This document shows positions 13,944-20,842 of a stretch of 20,842 nucleotides of DNA, one piece after another (the first letter of the stretch is position 1; each line of letters opens with the position of its first letter). Position numbers and translations under genes: made by a program. A model generated the notes under the pieces. It was given only the letters and a program-made list of their open reading frames with translations. It was not told where the DNA came from and did not search any database. This stretch comes from a virus: the IMG/VR virus record IMGVR_UViG_3300021962_000788, positions 1-20,842 of that record; one strand, written 5' to 3'.

Positions 13944-16900
13944 ATGTCAATATTTAAAGATACATTAAAACCTGAAGTTATAGCTCAACTTAGGGCTAGA
14001 CAAGAAATTATATCTCAAGATAATAGAGATGGATATTTAAACAATGGAACTTTTATAGGTTATCAAACTAAAAATTCATGGGTTAGAATGACATCAATGG
14101 TTGATTATGATAGTTATGAAAATATAACTGTTGACTATGATAATACAATTAATATTAAAAAAGATCAAAAATATACAGGTAATAGTTTAGCTAAAAAATA
14201 TATTTTACAGGGTGGAACTTTACTTAGAAAAGGTAATAAAGAATCATTAAGATATAATATTAATACAGTTGGAGGATCTTACGGTGGTGATATAGGATAT
14301 TCAAACTCAGAAAATCTTGGTAGACTTCAACAACCTTATGGTGTTAGACCTATGCCCGGTATTTCTAGTGTTCAAGTTGATACTAAAAGTGCTTATGGAT
14401 CTTTAAGAGAAGCCACTGTTAAATTTTATTGTTGGGATAGACATCAATTAGAAGAATTAGAAATATTATTTATGAGACCAGGTTATTCTGTATTATTAGA
14501 ATGGGGTTGGTCTAAATATATTAATTATAATGATCAAACTTTTAACACATTACAAAATGTAGCTAAACCTAAAACTCCAGTTAATGTTAATAATTTAACA
14601 ATAAATAATTTTAATACTCCTTTTATTGATGCTTTTGATCCTAATCTTACTATTGATAATGTTTATAGTTTAATTGATAATAAAATTAAAGACTCTAAAT
14701 GTAATTATGACGCTTTATTAGGGTATGTTAAAAATTTTAACTGGACAATGTTAGATAATGGTGGTTTTGAATGTACAACTACCTTAATATCAATTGGAGA
14801 AGTAATATCATCTTTAAAAGTATCATCAAATTCTAATAATGGTACTGAAGAAAATCCACCATTATATACATCTTCTGGTGTCACTAGACCTTATCAATAT
14901 ACTGATTATGAAAAAGTTTTATTAAGTCTTAAAGCTATAAGTAATCCTAGAGATTTTGATAATGAGGGTGAATATAAAGATGTTAATTTAAAAGATACAC
15001 TTTTAGATATTAATTATATAGGTAAAAAATTTCAAAGTAGAGGCCATGCTGCTATTTTCAATGAAGCATTTACACCTAATTTAGACAACCAACCTTATGT
15101 CAAACAACATGAAGATGGTGATAACCCAGAATTTACAAATGTCTATAATGAATATATTTCTTTTAAAGTATGGTTAGCTATAATGGATTCATTTTTTCTA
15201 TTAAAAACAGATAAAAATGGAAAATATGTTTATTTTGATATTAATGGAATTGATACAACATATTGTTTAGCAGCCCCTGATTCAATATCAATCAACCCAG
15301 GGATATGTTATGTTGATAATTCTGAAGCTTTCCCAGAATTAGCTTTTTTCTATCCATCATATGCTTTAAGTGGAAATGATGGTGTAAGATCAAAATTATT
15401 AAAAAATAATTTAGATATAGCTAATATAGGTAATTTTTATGATAAAACTAATAAATATGGAAACATGTCTAACATATTTATTAATCTTGATTTTTTATTA
15501 AAAACTTTTAAACAAATGAACTCTTCAACTAATGATGATGGAGTTGATGTTTTAAGTTATGTTCAAAATGTATTAAATGGTATATCAACAGCTTTAGGTG
15601 GATTAAATAACTTCTCAGTGTTTACTAATAATAATATTATAAAACTTGGTGATTTATATTATATTGAAGAACCTTCTAAAGCTAGAATTAATAGTAAATT
15701 TCAATTTGATTTAATAGGTTTAAAAAGTATTTGTAGAGATGTTAATATAACTTCTAAAATATTCCAAGAACAATCTACTATTATAGCTATAGGAGCCCAA
15801 AATAAAGGTAATTTGGGAGATATATATTCATCTAGTCAAACTATTTTTAATGCTGGTTTAAAAGATAGATTAGTTCCAAATAAATTTCCAAATTCTCAAG
15901 ATCCAAATGATAGCAATAGTCCTACAGCTATTAAAAATAACACATCACATTTATATAATAAATTATTTTTGTTAACAACTTACATAAAAGACTTTGTAGT
16001 TGGGAGTGAAATAGGAAATATTGGTAAATATGAAATACCAACAGCTCCAAACCCAGCTTCAGCATCTTCTACTTTAAGATCTATTTTATTACAATTTAAT
16101 CCAAATATAAATTTTAAAGCTTTAATACCCTTTCAGTTAGAAATAGTTTTAGATGGTATGGGAGGATTTGTTATAGGACAGATTTTTACTGTAAATAAAA
16201 ATATATTACCTAAAGACTATTTTAATAAAAATTTAGGATTTATAATTACAGGAATTAGTCATAATTTAATAAAAAATGATTGGACAACAACATTAAGGAC
16301 ACAAATTTGTTTATTAGATGATGTTAATGGATCTATTGATAAGAATGTGAGTATTTTAAATGACGCTTTAATAAAAGCTAGAAAAGAAAGAGCTCAAGCT
16401 GAATTTGAACAAGCTGCTTCTGAAGCATTAAATTATGCTATATTAAGAGATTATATATATTATCAGTCAATTCAAGTTATGATGATGTATATGTTTTGTG
16501 ATATGCCAGCTGATGGTGTAGGATTAAAAATAAATCTCACAGAAGGAAAAACCCCAGCATTTCAAAGCTTAGAAAATACAACATCAGATGTTATGCCAGC
16601 TACTTCAGCTCCAGGTAAAACATACAGATTTCAATCTTTTGAAAGATTAGTATTAGCAACTGATCCTAATTCTCAATTTGGTGAAAATGTTGATGGTTTT
16701 AATAGTAACTATAATAATAACTTAGGATATTTTGGAGTAAATTATAACCAATACCCAGTGAAAGGTAGTTCAGGTCCTGCAGGTACATTTGCTGATGGAT
16801 ATGGATATAATGAATTTGCTCAAAATTGGGTAACAACAACTAGAAATAATTCATCTGCAGCTGAATTAAATAAACCTATAAGTGCTTTAGATTCTAATTC

Positions 16901-17522
16901 TATTAAATTTAGTGAATTATTAGATAAATATGAATCAGAAATTTCTGATTATAGTTTAGCTAGTTTTCCTAATAACTGGACTGGTTCAGTATATAGACCA
17001 GACTTGTATATAGGTTATGTTAAAGAAGACTTAGGTACAGGAAACTTTAGTAATAGAGGTACTGGTCCTTTAAAAACTTTATTAAGTCCTGGAGGTTTTA
17101 CTGACTCTGGAGGTACAGTTATTCAAGGTGTTATACAAAAGAATATTTTTGATTCTGATGAAGCTATACCAGGTAATAATAGCTATTTAGTTTATAATTT
17201 AGATCCAAATATACTTAAAAAGAATATAGATACTTATTTAGTAAACTTACAAGGAAGATATTCAACAATTTCCCCAGCTATGCCTGTTTTAAAATCATCT
17301 TATGATCAAATGCCAGCAGTTGAAGCTAAAGAAAAATATTTTAATAAATTAATATATCCTTTATTTAGATATCATGATTGGTTACCTGATGTTGCTGACG
17401 CTTTTGCTAGTAATAAAGTTGTTGGTTTATATAATGGTCCAAATAATTATGGAAAACAAGTTATTAATACATTCCAAAGATCAACAGTTAGAGCTAACCC
17501 AGCGGTAAATAAACGACCATAA
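13944..17522 (+). CDS. Large baseplate hub-like protein
   Basis: A 1192-residue structural protein. Residues about 133-190 contain GVRPMPGISSVQVDTKSAYG, SLREATVKFYCWDRHQLEEL and FMRPGYSVLLEWGWSKY. I recall this block from large structural proteins of Bacteroidota phages, where it looks like a hub or tube-fold domain. Residues about 730-790 (LEIVLDGMGGFVIGQIFTV, LGFIITGISHNLIKNDWTTT) resemble the C-terminal domain of gp27/gpD-type hub proteins, which form the trimeric ring at the end of the tube. A Lys/Glu/Ala helix (about 810-835) is followed by about 350 residues of Asn/Gly/Tyr-rich sequence of unknown fold. That makes it much longer than T4 gp27, so it may be a fused or extended hub. It lies 10 bases after the gp53-like gene. 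Hub function is inferred. Confidence 0.68.
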   Translation: MSIFKDTLKPEVIAQLRARQEIISQDNRDGYLNNGTFIGYQTKNSWVRMTSMVDYDSYENITVDYDNTINIKKDQKYTGNSLAKKYILQGGTLLRKGNKESLRYNINTVGGSYGGDIGYSNSENLGRLQQPYGVRPMPGISSVQVDTKSAYGSLREATVKFYCWDRHQLEELEILFMRPGYSVLLEWGWSKYINYNDQTFNTLQNVAKPKTPVNVNNLTINNFNTPFIDAFDPNLTIDNVYSLIDNKIKDSKCNYDALLGYVKNFNWTMLDNGGFECTTTLISIGEVISSLKVSSNSNNGTEENPPLYTSSGVTRPYQYTDYEKVLLSLKAISNPRDFDNEGEYKDVNLKDTLLDINYIGKKFQSRGHAAIFNEAFTPNLDNQPYVKQHEDGDNPEFTNVYNEYISFKVWLAIMDSFFLLKTDKNGKYVYFDINGIDTTYCLAAPDSISINPGICYVDNSEAFPELAFFYPSYALSGNDGVRSKLLKNNLDIANIGNFYDKTNKYGNMSNIFINLDFLLKTFKQMNSSTNDDGVDVLSYVQNVLNGISTALGGLNNFSVFTNNNIIKLGDLYYIEEPSKARINSKFQFDLIGLKSICRDVNITSKIFQEQSTIIAIGAQNKGNLGDIYSSSQTIFNAGLKDRLVPNKFPNSQDPNDSNSPTAIKNNTSHLYNKLFLLTTYIKDFVVGSEIGNIGKYEIPTAPNPASASSTLRSILLQFNPNINFKALIPFQLEIVLDGMGGFVIGQIFTVNKNILPKDYFNKNLGFIITGISHNLIKNDWTTTLRTQICLLDDVNGSIDKNVSILNDALIKARKERAQAEFEQAASEALNYAILRDYIYYQSIQVMMMYMFCDMPADGVGLKINLTEGKTPAFQSLENTTSDVMPATSAPGKTYRFQSFERLVLATDPNSQFGENVDGFNSNYNNNLGYFGVNYNQYPVKGSSGPAGTFADGYGYNEFAQNWVTTTRNNSSAAELNKPISALDSNSIKFSELLDKYESEISDYSLASFPNNWTGSVYRPDLYIGYVKEDLGTGNFSNRGTGPLKTLLSPGGFTDSGGTVIQGVIQKNIFDSDEAIPGNNSYLVYNLDPNILKKNIDTYLVNLQGRYSTISPAMPVLKSSYDQMPAVEAKEKYFNKLIYPLFRYHDWLPDVADAFASNKVVGLYNGPNNYGKQVINTFQRSTVRANPAVNKRP

Positions 17523-17524
17523 TA

Positions 17525-18148
17525 ATGTATATACCTAAAGGACAAATATTAGACACATATTATTATACAGGAGGAAATGAATATCAAACTCCTAATAGGA
17601 ATATATATATTGGTTATTACCATAAAGATACTTCTAATAGAATATGGTCTGGTAAAGAACATAATAGTGGATCTATTCAATTAATAAACATTATTCCTTC
17701 ATCTATAGAAGATAATAATTCTAGTACACAAGCTCAAACATTATATTATAATAAACTTACAAAAACTCCTAACCTTTTAGGAGCCAATGCTAAACCAGTT
17801 CCATCTCATAATTTTACTCCAACTTTAGAAAATTATACTATTGGTTATTTACCTCGTTATTTTGTAAAATATAATGCTGCTTCTAAACCAAAATTTATTG
17901 AGACAAATCAAGCTACTTTTAAAAATATTGTGACGAATCCTACACAATATCATTCTATAATGTTAACTTTAGTTTCATTATTATGGAGAATCAAAGGACC
18001 AGTTCATGATCAATATAAAAATAATATTTTAATAAAACCAGGAGTATATGATTCAAATCAAAGATCTTTAAAAGAAGCTGAAAAAACATGTCCTGGTATA
18101 AGTTTATTTTTACCAAATTTATTAGAAGGCGCTATAATAGAATCTTAA
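17525..18148 (+). CDS. Structural protein of unknown function, last gene of the baseplate cluster
   Basis: A 207-residue protein. The N-terminus has a Tyr/Gly-rich beta pattern (YYYTGGNEYQTPNRNIYIGYYH) of a type I recall from several phage structural proteins. The middle is a Ser/Asn-rich linker with a PSHNFTP segment. The C-terminal part is helical (YLPRYFVKYN, TNQATFKNIVTNPTQYHSIM, LTLVSLLWRIKGPV). It starts 2 bases after the hub-like gene's stop codon and is therefore coupled to it. It could be a hub-associated or spike-associated protein. No enzymatic motif is visible. The stop codon TAA lies inside the TTAAGTTTGGC element that begins the next promoter. Confidence 0.7.
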   Translation: MYIPKGQILDTYYYTGGNEYQTPNRNIYIGYYHKDTSNRIWSGKEHNSGSIQLINIIPSSIEDNNSSTQAQTLYYNKLTKTPNLLGANAKPVPSHNFTPTLENYTIGYLPRYFVKYNAASKPKFIETNQATFKNIVTNPTQYHSIMLTLVSLLWRIKGPVHDQYKNNILIKPGVYDSNQRSLKEAEKTCPGISLFLPNLLEGAIIES

Positions 18149-18149
18149 G

Positions 18150-18181
18150 TTTGGCTTTTATAACATTTTTTGTTATAATTA
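18150..18181 (+). promoter_or_regulatory. Host-like promoter of the DNA polymerase gene
   Basis: TTTG at 18150-18153 and TATAATTA at 18174-18181, separated by 20 bases. The Bacteroidota consensus is TTTG about 19-20 bases before TAnnTTTG. The second box is imperfect. The TTAAGTTTGGC sequence around the first box is identical to that of the promoter at 19914. The start point would fall close to the ATG at 18187. Confidence 0.5.
18158..18178 (+). repeat. Perfect inverted repeat inside the polymerase promoter
   Basis: TTATAACA and TGTTATAA form an exact 8-bp inverted repeat around five T. It spans the promoter spacer and overlaps the second box. It could be an operator for a dimeric repressor or an attenuating hairpin; it is too AT-rich to be a convincing terminator. 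Confidence 0.55.
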
Positions 18182-18186
18182 GCTAA

Positions 18187-19488
18187 ATGCATTATATAAT
18201 TGAAACACCTGAACAGCTTGAATTTCTTAAAAAACATAGTTGTTATGACAGCTGTTTTGTAAATATTATACCTAGTAATGATTTATACCATCCAAAATTA
18301 ACAGGTATAAGTTGTGTGTATTATAGATGCTCTAAAACAAAAGGTTATATTTTACCTATCAATCATACAGAGTCTTTTAATTTAGATTGGAATTTAGTAT
18401 TAGATTTTATTAAAAAACATAGAATAATTCATGTACTTGATAAAAAATCTCATGATTATTTTTTACCTGATAGTATAGTATGTACAGATGTTAATTTTAA
18501 AATATTAAATAATGGAAAAGATGCAATTAAATCTCATGAATTTAACACAGTTACTCACAATTATTTCTATAGACAACATTATTTTAGGAATAATGTTAAT
18601 TCTTTAATTTCAATTTCAAAACATTATGAAAAATGGGAATTAATTTACCCATTAATTGAAAATTATTTAGATAATGAAATTGATCATTATTTTGATTATG
18701 AATATACAGGTGTATTTAAAACTATAGAAGAAAATGGTATAAAAATATCACCATCAAAGTTTAAAAACTATTTTGAAACAAACCATGATGAGTTTTCTAT
18801 AACTAAAAATAAAATCCATACTAAATTTAATTTATATAATGTTACTACAAGACCTAGTAATGCATTTAATAATATTAATTTCGCAGCTTTACCTAAAGAA
18901 AATGGAGCTAGACAATCTTTTGTACCTTCTAATGATGTTTTAGTTGAATTTGATTTTTCTGCTTATCATCCAAGTATTATAGCTAAATTAATTAATTATG
19001 ATTTAGGAGATAAACCATATCAACATTTAGCTGAAATAATGGATGTTAATGAACAAGAAGCTAAAGAAATAACATTCCAGAATTTATATGGTGGTATCAA
19101 ACCAGAATTAAGAGATAAACCTTATTTTAAAAATATAATAACACTTATTGATAAACTATGGGATGATTTTAATTATGGAGGTTTTGTTTTAATAGGAGGA
19201 AATCGTAGATTAACTAAAAATAATATTGATAGTCCTTCACCACAAAAATTATTTAATTACTTAATTCAAAGTAAAGAAACAGAAAATAATGTTAAAATTT
19301 TAACAGATTTATTTAAATATTTAGAAAATAAACAAACTAAAATTATACTATACACATATGATTCAATATTATTTGATTTTTCTAAAAATGATAGTAAGCA
19401 GTGTTTGATTGATATTAAATTAATTATAGAAAAAAATGGTTTTAAAACAAAATTTCAGTATGGAAAAAATTACGGTTTCAAAGATTGA
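18187..19488 (+). CDS. Compact family A DNA polymerase
   Basis: A 433-residue replicative DNA polymerase, shorter than T7 or E. coli Pol I. The template-binding region is HTKFNLYNVTTRPSNAFNN (TTRPSN at 220-225, replacing the usual TGRLSS). Motif A is EFDFSAYHPSII with catalytic D256; the usual steric-gate Glu is His. Motif B is KEITFQNLYGG (K293, Y301), matching the KxxxFxxxYG of the O-helix. Motif C is YTYDSILFDF with D392, where HDE has become YDS. The first 100 residues occupy the place of the 3'-5' exonuclease, but the expected DxE is absent (FVNIIPSND at 24-32), so proofreading is probably lost or supplied separately. It overlaps the next gene by 29 bases. Motif A resembles family B (DFxSLYPSI), but motif B, the TTRPSN block and the layout fit family A better. 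Confidence 0.82.
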   Translation: MHYIIETPEQLEFLKKHSCYDSCFVNIIPSNDLYHPKLTGISCVYYRCSKTKGYILPINHTESFNLDWNLVLDFIKKHRIIHVLDKKSHDYFLPDSIVCTDVNFKILNNGKDAIKSHEFNTVTHNYFYRQHYFRNNVNSLISISKHYEKWELIYPLIENYLDNEIDHYFDYEYTGVFKTIEENGIKISPSKFKNYFETNHDEFSITKNKIHTKFNLYNVTTRPSNAFNNINFAALPKENGARQSFVPSNDVLVEFDFSAYHPSIIAKLINYDLGDKPYQHLAEIMDVNEQEAKEITFQNLYGGIKPELRDKPYFKNIITLIDKLWDDFNYGGFVLIGGNRRLTKNNIDSPSPQKLFNYLIQSKETENNVKILTDLFKYLENKQTKIILYTYDSILFDFSKNDSKQCLIDIKLIIEKNGFKTKFQYGKNYGFKD

Positions 19489-19912
19489 TAACATATTTAT
19501 CAGTCGACCAATTGATGAAATCGTGACTAATAAACTGTTTTGTACCTTTATTCAAAGAGAAGATCTAAATGAAACTATCTCTACTATAACAGGTCAATAT
19601 AAAATACTATATGATAAAATATTTGTTTTAGAATCAAAACAAACAGATGAATATATTTGTACATACAATATTGACTCAGTTAATTTTGATAATCAAGTAT
19701 TTAATAATACTATTCTAGTACATCGTAAAAAAGAAACTAATACATTGTATACTATTAATGCTTTAAATGCTTTAATAAGAAGTTTAAATGGTGGGTTAAT
19801 GGATCCATATTATAAAATAAACTGGCCTGATTATCAAAATATGATTCTTTTAACTCAAAATAATGAGTTAAGAAAAATTCAAACAAAAATCTTTAAAATA
19901 ATTTCTCTTTAA
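19460..19912 (+). CDS. Protein of unknown function between polymerase and ssDNA-binding protein
   Basis: A 150-residue protein when started at ATG 19460. An earlier in-frame ATG at 19436 would add eight residues and lengthen the overlap with the polymerase gene; I prefer 19460 because the mature-looking sequence MEKITVSKIDNIFISRP begins there. The N-terminal half is mixed alpha/beta (VTNKLFCTFIQRED, YKILYDKIFVLESKQTDEY). The C-terminal half looks conserved: ILVHRKKETNTLYTINALN, LIRSLNGG, YKINWPDYQNMILL and a final KIQTKIFKII. No catalytic or metal-binding cluster is visible. Its 29-base overlap with the polymerase gene and its place before the gp32-like gene suggest a replication or transcription role. 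It does not match T4 gp33 or gp59 as I know them. Confidence 0.78.
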   Translation: MEKITVSKIDNIFISRPIDEIVTNKLFCTFIQREDLNETISTITGQYKILYDKIFVLESKQTDEYICTYNIDSVNFDNQVFNNTILVHRKKETNTLYTINALNALIRSLNGGLMDPYYKINWPDYQNMILLTQNNELRKIQTKIFKIISL

Positions 19913-19913
19913 G

Positions 19914-19945
19914 TTTGGCATTTTAAAAATTTCTCATTATATTTG
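19914..19945 (+). promoter_or_regulatory. Bacteroidota-type promoter of the ssDNA-binding protein gene
   Basis: TTTG at 19914-19917 and TATATTTG at 19938-19945, spaced by 20 bases, match the consensus TTTG-N(about 19)-TAnnTTTG of the primary sigma factor in Bacteroidota exactly. The transcript would have a leader of roughly 20 A-rich bases. The first box directly follows the preceding TAA stop. Confidence 0.75.
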
Positions 19946-19969
19946 TATCAAATAAAAAAGTTACAATAT

Positions 19970-20791
19970 ATGAGTATGGATTTAAATGCAATTAAAAATC
20001 GTTTGCAATCGCTGCAAAACAAAAAATCCGGTGGTAACAAAGAAGACCGATCAAAGTACTTCTGGAAACCATCTGTAGGAAAACAGGTTGTTCGAATTGT
20101 TCCTTCAAAATTCGATAAATCAAACCCATTTAAAGAAGTTCTTTTCCATTATGGAGTAGGAAATCGCTCTATGGTTGCTTTAAGCAACTGGGGTGAAAAA
20201 GATCCTATTATTGAGTTTGTATCTCAACTCCGTAAAACTAGTGACAAAGAAAACTGGAAATTGGCTAAAAAAATTGAGCCAAAAATGCGAGTATTTGTTC
20301 CAGTAATTGTTCGTGGAGAAGAAGAAAAAGGTGTTCGTTTGTGGGAATTTGGTAAAGAAATGTATCTTGAACTTCTTAGTATGGCTGAAGATGAAGATAT
20401 TGGGGACTACACAGCAATTGTTGATGGTCGTGATTTGACTGTTGATACTGTTGGTCCTGAAGTTACTGGTACTAAATACAACAAATCAACTGTTCGTGTT
20501 CGTACTAAACAAACACCAGTAAGTGAGAACAATTCTCAAGTTAAAGAGTGGTTAAGTGAACAACCTGATGTTTTAGGTCTTTACAAAAAGTATGATTTTG
20601 ATGAGATGAAAAACATTTTGATGGCTTGGTTAAATCCTGAAGATGAAGTTGAAGAAACTACAGTAACTTCAGAAGATGAAACATCTAGTCCATTTGTTGA
20701 AGAAACATCAAAAGCAAATTTCTCAGCTCCTGCTCCAAAGAAAAAGAGTAATTTTGATGAGGACGAGTTTGATTCACTTTTTAACGACTAA
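19970..20791 (+). CDS. 32: Single-stranded DNA binding protein (T4 gp32-like)
   Basis: A 273-residue protein that coats single-stranded DNA in replication, recombination and repair. The N-terminal basic segment (AIKNRLQSLQNKKSGG, 7-22) takes the place of the gp32 cooperativity region. The OB-fold core follows: FWKPSVGKQVVRIVPSK (31-47), NPFKEVLFHYGV, MRVFVPVIVRGEEEKGVRLW (106-125), EFGKEMYLELL and DYTAIVDGRDLTV. Residues 226-273 are the acidic tail, ending FDEDEFDSLFND, much like T4 gp32's DDTDLDDLLNDL. No cysteine is present, so the T4 zinc site is absent. I start at ATG 19970, not the TTG at 19943, because that TTG is part of the promoter's TATATTTG box; ATG 19976 is a close alternative. 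All 11 Arg codons are CGN, unlike the AGA-rich neighbours. The next ATG lies 5 bases downstream. Confidence 0.9.
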   Translation: MSMDLNAIKNRLQSLQNKKSGGNKEDRSKYFWKPSVGKQVVRIVPSKFDKSNPFKEVLFHYGVGNRSMVALSNWGEKDPIIEFVSQLRKTSDKENWKLAKKIEPKMRVFVPVIVRGEEEKGVRLWEFGKEMYLELLSMAEDEDIGDYTAIVDGRDLTVDTVGPEVTGTKYNKSTVRVRTKQTPVSENNSQVKEWLSEQPDVLGLYKKYDFDEMKNILMAWLNPEDEVEETTVTSEDETSSPFVEETSKANFSAPAPKKKSNFDEDEFDSLFND

Positions 20792-20796
20792 TCCAC

Positions 20797-20842
20797 ATGG
20801 CTAAAAAAAGTGGAAATTCAGTTAGTGAAACAGTTTCAGGTA
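20797..20842 (+). CDS. Start of a further gene, cut by the window end
   Basis: An ATG 5 bases after the gp32-like stop opens a frame that stays open to the last base and begins MAKKSGNSVSETVSG. Only 15 residues are visible, too few to identify. In T4-like phages recombination genes such as uvsX are often near gene 32, but nothing here shows that. Codon choice (GCT, GGA, TCA) looks like the rest of the window. It is likely cotranscribed with the ssDNA-binding protein. Confidence 0.6.
   Translation, partial: MAKKSGNSVSETVSG

Noticed and set aside
18187-19488. Family B DNA polymerase, suggested by a DFxxYxPSII-like motif A
   Set aside because: No family B motif C (YxDTDS) or family B exonuclease motifs; the KxxxFxxxYG motif B, the TTRPSN block and gene length fit family A.
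19943-19969. TTG start giving a nine-residue longer ssDNA-binding protein
   Set aside because: The TTG is part of the TATATTTG promoter box, so it would lie upstream of the transcript start; ATG 19970 has a normal A-rich leader.
1-20842. tRNA, rRNA, integrase, insertion sequence or attachment site
   Set aside because: No clover-leaf with a matching anticodon arm, no rRNA-like sequence, no transposase or recombinase motif was seen; nearly all the DNA is accounted for by phage genes.

Overview
The window is a piece of a double-stranded DNA tailed phage with a contractile, T4-type (myovirus-like) tail. It is very AT-rich and every gene is on the + strand. The phage assignment rests on a recognisable tail sheath, a gp19-size tail tube, a tape-measure-like protein, baseplate proteins, a large repeat-built tail fibre and a gp32-like single-stranded DNA binding protein. 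The host is probably a member of the Bacteroidota. Starts have short A-rich leaders without Shine-Dalgarno sequences, and the gene for the ssDNA-binding protein is preceded by an exact TTTG-N20-TAnnTTTG promoter. The host is an inference, and the habitat cannot be read from the sequence.

Layout. 1-2.96 kb: a small coiled-coil protein, tail sheath, tail tube, a strong hairpin terminator and a 95-residue unknown. 2.99-8.0 kb: a receptor-binding module made of a 1237-residue fibre, a small fibre-associated protein and a glycosyltransferase of the autotransporter heptosyltransferase type. The fibre carries 39 SHAEG-type motifs in two blocks, separated by a proline-free collagen-like linker. 8.0-11.4 kb: a gp26-like baseplate/assembly protein, a short downstream frame probably joined to it by ribosomal frameshifting at a run of seven T, and the tape measure. 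11.4-18.15 kb: baseplate genes, comprising a small unknown, a gp48/gp54-like tube-junction protein, a gp53-like LysM protein, a 1192-residue hub-like protein and a 207-residue unknown. 18.19-20.84 kb: replication genes, comprising a compact family A DNA polymerase, a 150-residue unknown, a gp32-like protein without the zinc site, and the first 15 codons of another gene.

Two promoter classes appear to divide the region. Most transcription-unit starts in the structural part carry TATTTATA or TATAAATA a few bases before the ATG, resembling the T4 late promoter and implying very short or absent leaders. The two replication units instead start from host-like promoters whose shared -33 region directly abuts the preceding stop codon.

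The most interesting candidate system is the fibre together with its neighbouring glycosyltransferase. The fibre looks like a trimeric-autotransporter adhesin head and has a long Ser/Thr/Gly linker. The enzyme's relatives O-glycosylate autotransporter adhesins. This suggests a phage that sugar-decorates its own receptor-binding fibre. The tail-chaperone-like frameshift before the tape measure is the second best candidate.
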